From Actinomycetes bacterium (GTDB lineage Bacteria; Actinomycetota; Actinomycetes; Propionibacteriales; Propionibacteriaceae): DNA of 38,135 nt. The stretch covers positions 1 through 38,135 of the forward strand of contig JAEZYG010000046.1 in assembly GCA_023419175.1 (NCBI GenBank). The letters are read 5' to 3'. Made by a program: the position numbers and the translations under genes. Numbering within the stretch: the stretch's first letter is position 1; every line of letters begins with the position of its first letter. Under the pieces are notes generated by a model. That model saw only the letters and a list, made by a program, of their open reading frames with translations, was not told where the DNA came from and did no database searches. Positions 24,052 through 33,106 of the stretch are shown here, one piece after another.

Positions 24052-25581
24052 ATGATGAATCTGACTATTCTCACCATCTTGGCTGTCCTGCCGTTGATCG
24101 GTTCGTTGATCGTCTTTGGTTTACCGAAAGGACAGGCGGGTAAGGCGACGGGTTTGATCGTGTCCGTGGTGACAGCGATCATCGCCGCTATGGCGGTATT
24201 CACGGTTGATTCTTCCCAGATTGAACCTGTCCAATGGATTCCTCAACTCGGTGTTTACTATGCCTTGAGTCTTGATGGCATGGGTAAGGCGATGGTGATC
24301 TTGACCGCTGTCTTAACCCCTGTCGCCCTGCTTGCAGAATGGGAATACGATAGGCGTCCGTCATGCTCCCAGGCTTTGGCTTCCCGCTGGTCGGGACATG
24401 TTTTCACCGCTTTGGTGCTGATGCTGGAAGGCTTTGCTCTGTTCGTCTTCATGGCAGCAGATGTGATGATCTTCTACCTCTTCTTCGAAGCCACATTGAT
24501 TCCCATGTTCTTCCTCATCTTCGGATGGGGTGGACACGATCGAGCTCGTGCAGCTTTGAAATTCTTGGTCTTCTCCCTCGCGGGTGGATTGGTCATGCTT
24601 TTCTCGGTCATCGGCATCTATGTCATGACTGCACAGATGGGTCATCCGACCTATCTGATCCGCGATCTCGCCTCCATACCTTTGAACGGTGCGGGAGCGA
24701 CGGGGATCTTTGCCGGTTTGCTCTTTGCTTTTGCTGTCAAAGCTCCGATGGTGCCAGTTCATACCTGGTTGCCCGATACCGCTGAGCAGGCTCGTCCAGC
24801 AGCGACCACGTTATTGGTCGGTATTTTGGATAAGATCGGCACCTTCGGCATGATCCGTCTGTGTTTGACGATCTTCCCTGAACAGAGTGTATGGGCTACC
24901 CCTTTGGTGATCGTCTTGGCTGTCATCTCGATCATCTATGGAGCTTTCCAAGCGATCGCCTCGACAAATCTCTTGCGTCTGGTCGCCTATACATCGGTCA
25001 GCCATTTCGGCTATATGGTCTTGGGTATTTTCGCCTTCACCTCCACCTCAATAGCTGGATCGATTTTTTACATGCTGGCTCACGGGTTCAGCTCGGCAGC
25101 GATGTTCTTGATCGTCGGCTTCCTTGTGGAGCGTCGGGGAAGTGCCGAGATCGCCGATTTTGGCGGCATCCAGACGAAAGCCCCTCTCTTGGCTGGAGTA
25201 TTCCTCATCGCTGGTTTAGCGACCTTAGGTTTGCCGGGTACAGCCAATTTCGTCGGTGAATTCTCCATCATGACGGGGGCATGGTCCACGCAGATGATCG
25301 CGGTGATCTTCGCCGTATTCGGTACCGTTTTGGCGGCTACTTATGTCCTGTGGGCTTATCAACGCGTCTTTACCGGACAGATCGCTCCTGAAGTGGACGA
25401 GGCGATCACCACCGATTTAACCCGCCGGGAGCGTTTGATTGCAGGTATTTTGATCGCTGCGATCTTGGCTCTTGGTTTCTTGCCGAATTGGGTGACGAAG
25501 GAGATCAATCCGGTTGCTCAAGCGGCGATGCATAGTGTTCACATGACCGATCCTCAGCCTGGAACTCTGGGAGGAAAGTGA
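24052..25581 (+). CDS. nuoM: NADH-quinone oxidoreductase subunit M
   Basis: NuoM is the middle antiporter-like proton-pumping subunit. The 509-residue protein has the conserved IFYLFFEATLIPMFFLI with the key Glu, FAVKAPMVPVHTWLPDTAE with the key Lys and His, and the discontinuous-helix region AYTSVSHFGYMVLGIFAF. A second ATG three bases downstream (24055) is equally possible; GGAGG lies upstream of both. It overlaps nuoN. Confidence 0.97.
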   Translation: MMNLTILTILAVLPLIGSLIVFGLPKGQAGKATGLIVSVVTAIIAAMAVFTVDSSQIEPVQWIPQLGVYYALSLDGMGKAMVILTAVLTPVALLAEWEYDRRPSCSQALASRWSGHVFTALVLMLEGFALFVFMAADVMIFYLFFEATLIPMFFLIFGWGGHDRARAALKFLVFSLAGGLVMLFSVIGIYVMTAQMGHPTYLIRDLASIPLNGAGATGIFAGLLFAFAVKAPMVPVHTWLPDTAEQARPAATTLLVGILDKIGTFGMIRLCLTIFPEQSVWATPLVIVLAVISIIYGAFQAIASTNLLRLVAYTSVSHFGYMVLGIFAFTSTSIAGSIFYMLAHGFSSAAMFLIVGFLVERRGSAEIADFGGIQTKAPLLAGVFLIAGLATLGLPGTANFVGEFSIMTGAWSTQMIAVIFAVFGTVLAATYVLWAYQRVFTGQIAPEVDEAITTDLTRRERLIAGILIAAILALGFLPNWVTKEINPVAQAAMHSVHMTDPQPGTLGGK

Positions 25582-27131
25582 TGTACGAAGGATTTCTCCC
25601 CGCTGCCCCCATCCTTGTGGTGCTTATCGGAGCGGTCATCTCTTTGGGATTTGAAGGTCTTGTCCCTCGTCTGGTGAGATCGACTCTTCAAGCTGCATGG
25701 ACAGCTTTGGTATTCCTCGCCGCTTTGGGCTGGACAGTCGTTTTGTGGACTCAGGGCAGGGCGTCATTGGCGGCTGGCGGTCTGCTGGCTTTGGATGGAC
25801 CGACTGTTTTATCGTGGGCGGTTTTACTCATCTTCTCCTTGATGGCATGCCTTCTTTTTTCAGAAAGACGTCTTAGTGGAGGGGATTCGATCTTTGCAGC
25901 CAGTGCGAGTGCACCTCCTGGCTCTCTTGCCGAACGAGAGGCTATCGCTGCCCGTCAAGAGCATTCGGAGGTCTTCGTCCTGTTGAGTTTCTCGGTGGCA
26001 GGCATGATGATGTTCGTCGCCTCAACTGATTTGCTCATGATGTTCGTCGCCTTGGAGATCTTCTCCTTCCCGCTCTATATCTTGGCGGGTATGGCGCGTC
26101 GCCGTCGTCTGCTCAGTCAGGAATCTTCACTGAAATATTTCCTTCTCGGTGCTTTGAGCTCGGCTCTTTTCCTCTATGGAATCGCTCTAACCTACGGATA
26201 TGCGGGTGGTTTCAGCTTTGCTCAAATCGATAATGCCATCGTCAACAATCTTGAATCTGAGTGGCTTCTGCTCGCCGGTATGTCCCTCATGGTGGTCGGT
26301 GTGCTATTTAAATTGGGCGCAGTTCCCTTCCACAGCTGGGTACCGGATGTCTATACGGGTGCTCCCACCGTGGTCACCGCCTTCATGGCAGTTTGTACCA
26401 AGATCGCGGCTGCCGTAGGGCTTTTGCGTTTGCTCTACGCCGCTTTGGGATCGTTGCGTTGGGATTGGCAGATCGCTGTCGCAGTGATCGCTGTCGCCAC
26501 CATGATTGTCGGTGCTGTCGTCGGTCTTCAGCAGCGCGATGTGAAACGTCTGATGGCCTATTCATCGATTGCTCATGCCGGTTTCATCCTGGTGGCACTT
26601 GTGGGAGCGTTTACCTATGAATCCGGTTTAATGCTGGGCGGTGTCGGGTCGATCGAGGCGGTCGTGCTCTATCTGCTGGCATATGGCTTCGCCACGATGG
26701 GGGCTTTCGCCATCATCTCGATGGTGCGCCGTAACGGTACCGAGGTCAGCAGCTATGACGCATGGTTGGGTATCGGACGCCGTCATCCCTGGGTGGGAAT
26801 CGCCATGACGGTATTCGTCTTAAGCATGGCAGGTATTCCGTTAACCGGTGGTTTTATCGGCAAGGTGGTCGCCTTTATCGCTGGATGGCAGGGCGGATAT
26901 TCCTGGCTGGTTTTCATCGCGATCATCGCCTCTCTCATCACTGCAGGATTCTATTTCCGCGTGATCTATCTCACCTTCGCCAGCGGACGCAATGACGATG
27001 TTGAGGTAATCCGTCCTGGAATCGGGACTGTAAGTGTGATCTGGATTGCCTTAATCGCTACGATTCTTATGGGCGTCTATCCTGCGCCTGTCATGGAATT
27101 ATTGGCAGCAGCTGCTGGCTTTGTCCGCTGA
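25581..27131 (+). CDS. nuoN: NADH-quinone oxidoreductase subunit N
   Basis: NuoN is the third antiporter-like membrane subunit and usually the last nuo gene. The 516-residue protein includes MMFVALEIFSFPLYILAG with the key Glu, LGAVPFHSWVPDVYTGAPT with the quinone-loop-like motif, and KRLMAYSSIAHAGFILV. I start it at ATG 25581, six bases after GGAGG; GTG 25578 would add one residue. A non-conserved hydrophilic insert occurs around residues 95-135 (SASAPPGSLAEREAIAARQE), as often seen in actinobacteria. Confidence 0.96.
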   Translation: MYEGFLPAAPILVVLIGAVISLGFEGLVPRLVRSTLQAAWTALVFLAALGWTVVLWTQGRASLAAGGLLALDGPTVLSWAVLLIFSLMACLLFSERRLSGGDSIFAASASAPPGSLAEREAIAARQEHSEVFVLLSFSVAGMMMFVASTDLLMMFVALEIFSFPLYILAGMARRRRLLSQESSLKYFLLGALSSALFLYGIALTYGYAGGFSFAQIDNAIVNNLESEWLLLAGMSLMVVGVLFKLGAVPFHSWVPDVYTGAPTVVTAFMAVCTKIAAAVGLLRLLYAALGSLRWDWQIAVAVIAVATMIVGAVVGLQQRDVKRLMAYSSIAHAGFILVALVGAFTYESGLMLGGVGSIEAVVLYLLAYGFATMGAFAIISMVRRNGTEVSSYDAWLGIGRRHPWVGIAMTVFVLSMAGIPLTGGFIGKVVAFIAGWQGGYSWLVFIAIIASLITAGFYFRVIYLTFASGRNDDVEVIRPGIGTVSVIWIALIATILMGVYPAPVMELLAAAAGFVR

Positions 27132-27153
27132 GCTGCAGGCTGAAGGAGGAATA

Positions 27154-28128
27154 GTGACGCAGATAACCGAGGACCAGTTCGCTGCGTCACTGTCTGCCTT
27201 TTTAGACGAGTTTGAGCCAATCCTCAAGAAGAAAGCTATCGCTGACAATCCCTATACCACTCAGGTGGCTCATCATGTGATTGACGGCGGGGGGAAGCGT
27301 TTCCGTCCAGCAATGGTCTATACAGCCGCGCAATGCGGATCGCATATCGACCGGCAGCGTTTGATCTCTGCCGCCTTGGTCATGGAGTTGACCCATGTCG
27401 CCAGCCTTTACCATGACGATGTAATGGACGAGGCGATGGTGCGTCGCGGACAGCCGAGCGCTAATGCAGTTTATGGAAATTCTGTAGCGATCATGGTCGG
27501 GGATTTCCTTTTCGCTCAGGCATCAAGTGAGGTGGCAACGCTTGGAGTTGACTATGTCGCTTTACAGGCGCAGACCTTCGCTGAACTCGTCCAAGGTCAG
27601 ATCGCTGAGACCATCGGTTCATCTGAAGGCGAGGATCATCTAGAACACTATCTTTCCGTGATCTATGGGAAGACCGCCTCTCTTATCAGGACGGCTGCTG
27701 TCTTCGGAGCGATGACCTCTGGGGCAGATCAAAGCGTGATCGACGCTCTAGGACGTTATGGTGAACAGATCGGTATGGTCTTTCAACTTTCCGATGACAT
27801 TATCGATATCGTCTCCGATTCCACAGGAAAGACACCGGGAACCGATCTGCGTGAAGGTGTGTCAACCTTGCCGACATTGCTGTTGAGAGCGTCGGAGAAA
27901 GACGAAGACCGTCGTCTGGTCGAGATGATTGATGCTGGTTTGGATGATGATGACCAGTTGGCGAAAGTGGTATCGGCATTGAGGTCTCATCCAGTTATCG
28001 ATGAAGCGCGCGCTGAGGTTCAGCGCAGAGCCGATATTGCTCGTTCCTATCTGGTGGATCTACCCGATAACCAGGCGAGAGAATGGCTTGATCGCGTCTG
28101 TGATGAGATGGTTTCGCGTAGCGCCTAG
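27154..28128 (+). CDS. long-chain polyprenyl diphosphate synthase, probably for the menaquinone side chain
   Basis: Trans-isoprenyl diphosphate synthases add isopentenyl units to build the menaquinone tail. In this 324-residue protein the first Asp-rich motif is DDVMD (88-92) in SLYHDDVMDEAMVRRGQ and the second is DDIID (214-218) in FQLSDDIIDIVSD. GGGKRFRPAM binds the diphosphate. The residues four and five before the first motif are small (Ser, Ala), which in this family allows long products (seven or more units); the exact length is not readable. I use GTG 27154 behind AAGGAGGA; an in-frame TTG at 27121 would overlap nuoN. It is the last gene of the nuo transcription unit. hepT/grcC-like names would fit. 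Confidence 0.9.
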   Translation: MTQITEDQFAASLSAFLDEFEPILKKKAIADNPYTTQVAHHVIDGGGKRFRPAMVYTAAQCGSHIDRQRLISAALVMELTHVASLYHDDVMDEAMVRRGQPSANAVYGNSVAIMVGDFLFAQASSEVATLGVDYVALQAQTFAELVQGQIAETIGSSEGEDHLEHYLSVIYGKTASLIRTAAVFGAMTSGADQSVIDALGRYGEQIGMVFQLSDDIIDIVSDSTGKTPGTDLREGVSTLPTLLLRASEKDEDRRLVEMIDAGLDDDDQLAKVVSALRSHPVIDEARAEVQRRADIARSYLVDLPDNQAREWLDRVCDEMVSRSA

Positions 28129-28149
28129 CGTCTTTTTGTCCTCACACAT

Positions 28150-28155
28150 TACCCT
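28150..28155 (+). promoter_or_regulatory. candidate -10 element of the M13 peptidase gene
   Basis: TACCCT (TANNNT pattern) ends seven bases before the GTG start, placing the transcription start on or next to the start codon. No clear -35 element. The 34 bp between the polyprenyl synthase stop and this gene hold nothing else, and transcription may also read through from nuo. Confidence 0.3.
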
Positions 28156-28162
28156 GGGGTAG

Positions 28163-30121
28163 GTGAGTACATGCGCGATTGATTTCACCACTTTTGACCG
28201 ATCCATTCCAGCGACCACCGATCTATTTGCTCATGTCAACGGTGGTTGGGCGAAGCGAACCGAAATTCCTGATGATAAGGCTAGCTGGGGAGCTTTTCAC
28301 GAATTAAGAGAGGCCTCTGAGGAAGCTGTACGCCAGATCATTGCCGATCTTTCATGTGCCGATCGTTCCACGTTGAATGGTGAACAGCGGGCAATCGCAG
28401 ATCTTTATGCATCGTTTATGGATACCGAAACGATCTCTTCTCGCGGCTTGAACGCGATTCAACCCTATGTGGACAAAGTGAATCAGATATCGTCTATGGA
28501 CGATCTCGCTCGCCATCTCGGATGGTCAGCCCGTCACGGTCTATCGGGGTTGATCGATATCGATAACGATGCTGATCCGGCTGATCCCACGCGCTATATT
28601 CTCTTCATCGGCCAATCCGGTATCTCCTTACCTGACGAGGAGTACTACCGTCTCGATGAACATGAATCCATTCGAGTGGCATATCGAGATCATGTAGAAG
28701 CCATGCTTTCGCTGTGTGCTTTCGATCACGCTGATGATCTGGCAGATCGCATCGTGGCTTTGGAGACAAAGATCGCCGCTGTCCACTGGGATAAGGTGCG
28801 CACCCGCGATATGGTGCAGATGTATCACCCTCAAAGTTGGCAGGATCTATGCGCCTCCACCCACTTCAATTGGGAGCTTTTCCGTCAGGCAGCTGACTTG
28901 CCCGAACAGGTCGTTGAGACGATCGTCAATGCTCAACATACCTTTATTACCGATGTGGATTCCTTACTCAGCGAGGATTCGCTCGACGATTGGAAAGCCT
29001 GGGCTTTGTGGCAGATCGTTGACGGTTTCGCCCCCTATCTTGCCGATCAGATCGTTGAGAAGAATTTCGATTTTTATGGACGTACCATCCAAGGTATTCC
29101 TCAAATTCGTCAGCGTTGGAAGCGCGCAGTAAGCCTCGTTGAAGGAATTTTGGGCGAAGCTATCGGCAAGATCTATGTTGAAAGGCATTTCCCCGCAGAA
29201 TATAAGCAGCGTGCAGACGAGTTGGTGGCCAATCTTTTGGAAGCCTATCGGCGTTCTATCACATCTCTAGAGTGGATGGGAGAGGGCACACGTCGAGAAG
29301 CCCTCGATAAATTGGACAATTTCTATCCCAAGATCGGATATCCCAATCGTTGGCGTTCTTATGAGGCATTAACCATCACTTCCGACGATCTAATCGGCAA
29401 TATTGTGCGGGCGAATTCTTTTGAATTTGATCGTATGATCGAGCAGCTATCTGGACCGATCAATCGAGATGAATGGCTTATGTACCCGCAGACGGTCAAT
29501 GCCTATTACCATCCGTTGCGAAACGAGATCGTTTTCCCGGCTGCGATCTTGCAACCTCCATTTTTCAATGCAGAGGCTGATGATGCGATCAATTACGGTG
29601 CTATCGGTGCTGTAATCGGTCATGAGATCGGTCATGGCTTCGATGACCAAGGATCAACTTGTGACGGACAGGGGCGTTTGCGCAATTGGTGGACCGATGA
29701 GGATAGGAAAGCTTTTGAACAGCGAACCGCCGCTTTGGTCTCCCAATACGATGAGCTATGTCCGGCTGCTGCTCCCGATGTCCACGTCAACGGACAGCTC
29801 ACCTTGGGTGAAAATATCGGTGATCTGGGAGGTCTCGGTATCGCCTATCAAGCCTGGATCATGGCTGGAGGCGACCCCAACGGTGAAAAGATTGATGGAT
29901 ATAGTCCTGCGCAACGTTTCTTCATCGGATGGGCTCAAACGTGGCGGACGATCACCCGCGAGAAAGCGATGAAAGAAAGGATTGCTACAGATCCTCATTC
30001 TCCAGACGAGATCCGTTGCAATCAGGTCGTGCGCAATCTCGATGCTTTCCATGAGGCTTTCGCAACGACGCCTGATGATCCGATGTGGCTACCCAAAGAT
30101 CAGCGGGTCACGATCTGGTAA
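28163..30121 (+). CDS. pepO: M13-family zinc metallopeptidase (PepO/neprilysin-like)
   Basis: M13 peptidases cleave small peptides at the amino side of hydrophobic residues. The 652-residue protein has the zinc site HEIGH (H487, E488, H491), the third ligand E550 and the helper D554 in GENIGDLGG, and the substrate-binding NAYYHP. The C-terminus ends VTIW, like the conserved terminal Trp of the family. There is no signal peptide or membrane anchor, so it is predicted cytoplasmic. The start is GTG 28163; instead of a spaced Shine-Dalgarno a TACCCT hexamer lies seven bases upstream, suggesting a leaderless message. It converges on korB with no base between the stop codons. Confidence 0.93.
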   Translation: MSTCAIDFTTFDRSIPATTDLFAHVNGGWAKRTEIPDDKASWGAFHELREASEEAVRQIIADLSCADRSTLNGEQRAIADLYASFMDTETISSRGLNAIQPYVDKVNQISSMDDLARHLGWSARHGLSGLIDIDNDADPADPTRYILFIGQSGISLPDEEYYRLDEHESIRVAYRDHVEAMLSLCAFDHADDLADRIVALETKIAAVHWDKVRTRDMVQMYHPQSWQDLCASTHFNWELFRQAADLPEQVVETIVNAQHTFITDVDSLLSEDSLDDWKAWALWQIVDGFAPYLADQIVEKNFDFYGRTIQGIPQIRQRWKRAVSLVEGILGEAIGKIYVERHFPAEYKQRADELVANLLEAYRRSITSLEWMGEGTRREALDKLDNFYPKIGYPNRWRSYEALTITSDDLIGNIVRANSFEFDRMIEQLSGPINRDEWLMYPQTVNAYYHPLRNEIVFPAAILQPPFFNAEADDAINYGAIGAVIGHEIGHGFDDQGSTCDGQGRLRNWWTDEDRKAFEQRTAALVSQYDELCPAAAPDVHVNGQLTLGENIGDLGGLGIAYQAWIMAGGDPNGEKIDGYSPAQRFFIGWAQTWRTITREKAMKERIATDPHSPDEIRCNQVVRNLDAFHEAFATTPDDPMWLPKDQRVTIW

Positions 30122-30132
30122 TCAGCAGATCG
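30111..30132. terminator. inverted repeat spanning two abutting convergent stop codons
   Basis: CGATCTG (30111-30117) and CAGATCG (30126-30132) form a perfect 7-bp repeat around an 8-base loop. The loop contains the TAA of the M13 peptidase gene and the first bases of the korB stop. It is the only hairpin at this junction and could act as a bidirectional terminator, but there is no T-run on either side. Confidence 0.35.
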
Positions 30133-31180
30133 ATGAATCGTCCATAGCAGAATCGATCGTCCACGAATCGGCACCGGCGAGGATTTGGTGAAGTTGTTCT
30201 CGCCGTTGCCCCACTTCAACGGTTTTGAGCTGACGAGCCCTATCGTCATATGTTTGCTCATCGATTTTGCGGAAGATGCCATATCCTGTCACCTCAGGAT
30301 GATGGGCAAAGAATTGAGCGAGAGCATATGCCTGACTGTTGTCACGCCTTGTCATATCGTGGACGAGAGTGGGTATCTGCCTTGCTTCTTCGCCACTGCA
30401 TAAGACTATCTGTCCGTCACGGCGAATCAGGCGATAGCGTAGATCCTCGCTGACGATTTCCTTGCCGTCCACTAGGGAAAAGACACTTTGTCCTTGAAGT
30501 GTTTCGGTGTAATCGTTGAATACGGGACAGTTCTGGACGATCTCTATCAGAGAAGTTCCCCGATGGGAAAGAGCGGCACACAGAGTGGAGACTAAGGAAG
30601 CGCGATCGCTATCGAGGCAACGAGCGATGAATGTTCCCTGAGCCGATATCGCCAAACTGATCGGATCGAGAGGGGAATCGAGAGTTCCGTGAGGGGAGGA
30701 TTTCGTCACCTGTCCTAGACGGGAGGTGGGAGAGAACTGTCCTTTGGTCAGCCCATAGATGCTGTTGTTGAGAAGCAAAATGGTCATATTGATATTGCGT
30801 CGCAGAGCGTGGATGAGATGATTCGTCCCGATGGACAGACCATCTCCATCCCCAGTGACCACGATCACAGCCAGATCCTCGCGGGTCATCGCCAGTCCAG
30901 TTGCGATAGCGGGGGCGCGTCCATGGATGGAATGCATCCCATAGGTGGACATATAGTACGGCAGGCGCGAGGAACATCCGATTCCTGAGATGATGGCGGT
31001 ATTCTCCCGAGCAACTCCCAAATCGGCAAGCGCAGTTTGTAGGGCAGACACGATGGAATAATCTCCGCAGCCAGGACACCATCGAGGTTGTTGAGCAGAA
31101 GCGAAATCCTTACGGCTGAGCTCTACACGGCTTAAAGGAATGCCATGAAGACCGTCTCTAGAGGACAGATCACTCATCAT
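30122..31180 (-). CDS. korB: 2-oxoacid:ferredoxin oxidoreductase subunit beta
   Basis: KorB is the thiamine-diphosphate subunit of an enzyme that oxidatively decarboxylates a 2-oxoacid (probably 2-oxoglutarate) to the acyl-CoA and reduces ferredoxin. The 352-residue protein has three cluster-related Cys regions (RWCPGCGDYS, GIGCSSR and VQNCPVFND) and the TPP/Mg motif VVTGDGDGLSIGTNHL followed by NNSIYGLTKGQFSPTS. The start ATG 31180 overlaps the korA 3' end by 11 bp; ATG 31177 is equally possible, and AAGGAGGA precedes both. 2-oxoglutarate is preferred over pyruvate because the two-subunit KorAB layout is the actinobacterial form. Confidence 0.93.
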   Translation of the reverse strand: MMSDLSSRDGLHGIPLSRVELSRKDFASAQQPRWCPGCGDYSIVSALQTALADLGVARENTAIISGIGCSSRLPYYMSTYGMHSIHGRAPAIATGLAMTREDLAVIVVTGDGDGLSIGTNHLIHALRRNINMTILLLNNSIYGLTKGQFSPTSRLGQVTKSSPHGTLDSPLDPISLAISAQGTFIARCLDSDRASLVSTLCAALSHRGTSLIEIVQNCPVFNDYTETLQGQSVFSLVDGKEIVSEDLRYRLIRRDGQIVLCSGEEARQIPTLVHDMTRRDNSQAYALAQFFAHHPEVTGYGIFRKIDEQTYDDRARQLKTVEVGQRREQLHQILAGADSWTIDSAMDDSSIC

Positions 31181-32990
31181 CCATTCCTCCTTGTAAGGAT
31201 GTCACCGTGTGAATGACTTTGTCGGGATTTAGAGGCGTCCCCTTCACGTGGGTGAGTGAGATTGTATCGACAAGATAACGTGCCCGTAATACGAGGTTGA
31301 GTTGTCCCGAGTTGGTCTCACAGACGATGATATGGCGATATTTTCTCATATGTTTTTGCAGATCGGGCAGGGGATTGAGACAGCTCAGATGTAGATGGGA
31401 GAGGGCATATCCACTCTCTCTTAGCTGATGACATGCCTCTTGGAGAGCTCCCCATGTCGATCCCCATCCGATGAGCAAGATGGGGGCTTTAGGATCGGGT
31501 TCGTCCATATGAAAAGACGGTTTAATCGCGGTGATCTTATCCGCTCGAGCCCGGGTCATGATGTCGTGGTTATCGGGATCGTAGGAGATATGGCCATCCC
31601 GGTCGGATTTTTCCAATCCTCCGATGACATGTTCGCATCCAGCCGTTCCAGGAATAGCCCATAGACGGCGGTGCGATTCATCGCGTATATAGGGGGCAAA
31701 ATCTGTGGGATCTGTCGTGAAATGAGGATCGATAGGTTCGTAATTATCCAGATTGGGAATAGCCCAGGGCTGTGAACTTTGAGCCAGATAGGCGTCCGCT
31801 AAGACGATCACGGGGGTGCGCGTCTCGATAGATGTACGACATGCCTCAATGACGGTATCGAAGGCGCTTTCCACAGATGAAATCGCATAGACCGGTAGAG
31901 GGGAATCCCCGTTGCGCCCCCAGAGGGCTTGAAGAAGATCGGACTGTTCGGTTTTCGTTGGCATTCCCGTGGACGGTCCAGCCCGTTGAATGTCGATGAT
32001 GACGAGGGGAAGCTCGCACATCACAGCGAGATTGATCGTCTCTTGTTTCAAAGTGAATCCCGGTCCGGATGTGGCGCATACCCCCAATAAGCCACCGAAA
32101 GAGGCTCCAAGAGCTGCTCCGGCAGCGGCGATCTCGTCTTCAGCTTGAAAACAGATCGGTCCTATAGAGGCTCGTTTCGCCAAGCTATGAAGCAGTTCAG
32201 AAGCTGGGGTGATCGGATAGGCGGAGAAGAACAGTTCCATGCCTGATAGTTCAGAGGCGCTCAGCAATCCCAAAGCGATCGCATCGATTCCCGTTATCTG
32301 TCGATATCGTCCAGGAGGGTAATGGGCGCTATCGATGCGTACAGGGCTGTTGAGAATCTCCATGGTCTCGCCCAGGTGATAGCCGGCTTGCAATGCGGCC
32401 ATATTGGCGTCTCGAACTATCGGATCAGAAGCGAAACGTCTACCTAACCACGAAATCGTATTCTCTATAGGGGTGCTGAACGCCCAGCAGACGATGCCGA
32501 GAGCGAGCATATTGCGGGTGCGCTGAATAGCTTTACGTTTCAAGCCAAATGAGCACACCGCCTCCTTGGTGATCGAGGTCATATCGATGCTGACGAGACG
32601 ATACTGCCCATCTAAAAGATCAAGAGGATCTGTCTCGTAGCCGGCTGAATTGAGATTGCGTCGGGTGAATTCGCAACGGTCAACGATCAATAAACCGCCA
32701 TGGCGAAGGCTATCCAGATGCATTCGTAAAGCGGCAGGGTTCATGGCGACCAGAGCGTCCAGCTCATCGCCGGGGGTGAAAATCTTTTCCGAAGCGATAT
32801 GAATTTGGAAGCTGGAAACTCCAGATAAGGATCCTTGAGGAGCGCGTATTTCGGCGGGAAAATTGGGAAGAGTGATGATCTGGTTGCCGGCAAAAGCCGC
32901 CTCGGCTCCAAAGCGTCCACCGCTGAGCTGCATACCGTCACCAGAATCTCCAGCGAAGCGCACGACAGCGTGCCTATTTGAGTGTGACAC
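31170..32990 (-). CDS. korA: 2-oxoacid:ferredoxin oxidoreductase subunit alpha (gamma-alpha fusion)
   Basis: KorA partners with KorB. The 606-residue protein is a fusion: residues about 8-190 form the gamma domain (RFAGDSGDGMQLSGGRFG, LPNFPAEIRAPQGSLSGVS). The alpha pyrimidine-binding domain follows (SAYPITPASELLHSLAK, FQAEDEIAAAGAALGASF, CATSGPGFTLKQETI, IQRAGPSTGMPTKTEQSDL), then a transketolase C-like domain. This layout is that of 2-oxoglutarate:ferredoxin oxidoreductase in aerobic and microaerophilic actinobacteria. The start is GTG 32990 behind GAGGAGAG. korA and korB form a two-gene minus-strand operon, divergent from the glycosyltransferase gene; no separate delta (ferredoxin) subunit is encoded here. 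Confidence 0.93.
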   Translation of the reverse strand: MSHSNRHAVVRFAGDSGDGMQLSGGRFGAEAAFAGNQIITLPNFPAEIRAPQGSLSGVSSFQIHIASEKIFTPGDELDALVAMNPAALRMHLDSLRHGGLLIVDRCEFTRRNLNSAGYETDPLDLLDGQYRLVSIDMTSITKEAVCSFGLKRKAIQRTRNMLALGIVCWAFSTPIENTISWLGRRFASDPIVRDANMAALQAGYHLGETMEILNSPVRIDSAHYPPGRYRQITGIDAIALGLLSASELSGMELFFSAYPITPASELLHSLAKRASIGPICFQAEDEIAAAGAALGASFGGLLGVCATSGPGFTLKQETINLAVMCELPLVIIDIQRAGPSTGMPTKTEQSDLLQALWGRNGDSPLPVYAISSVESAFDTVIEACRTSIETRTPVIVLADAYLAQSSQPWAIPNLDNYEPIDPHFTTDPTDFAPYIRDESHRRLWAIPGTAGCEHVIGGLEKSDRDGHISYDPDNHDIMTRARADKITAIKPSFHMDEPDPKAPILLIGWGSTWGALQEACHQLRESGYALSHLHLSCLNPLPDLQKHMRKYRHIIVCETNSGQLNLVLRARYLVDTISLTHVKGTPLNPDKVIHTVTSLQGGMDDE

Positions 32991-33093
32991 CCACTCTCCT
33001 CACTAATTCGTCTCACCGCTCATCGATGATCGCACCATCAGTAGCCTAGCCAGGGGGAGTCTTGGCAACCAGATATTTTTCCGATAGCTGAAG

Positions 33094-33099
33094 TAGGCT
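33094..33099 (+). promoter_or_regulatory. candidate -10 element of the MptB-like gene
   Basis: TAGGCT ends seven bases before ATG 33107 and there is no Shine-Dalgarno, so the message may be leaderless. TTGGCA at 33062-33067 is a possible -35 only for a different, poorer -10 (TAGCTG at 33085-33090). The 116 bp to korA must also contain the korAB promoter, which I could not place. Confidence 0.35.
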
Positions 33100-33106
33100 T
33101 ACGCCT

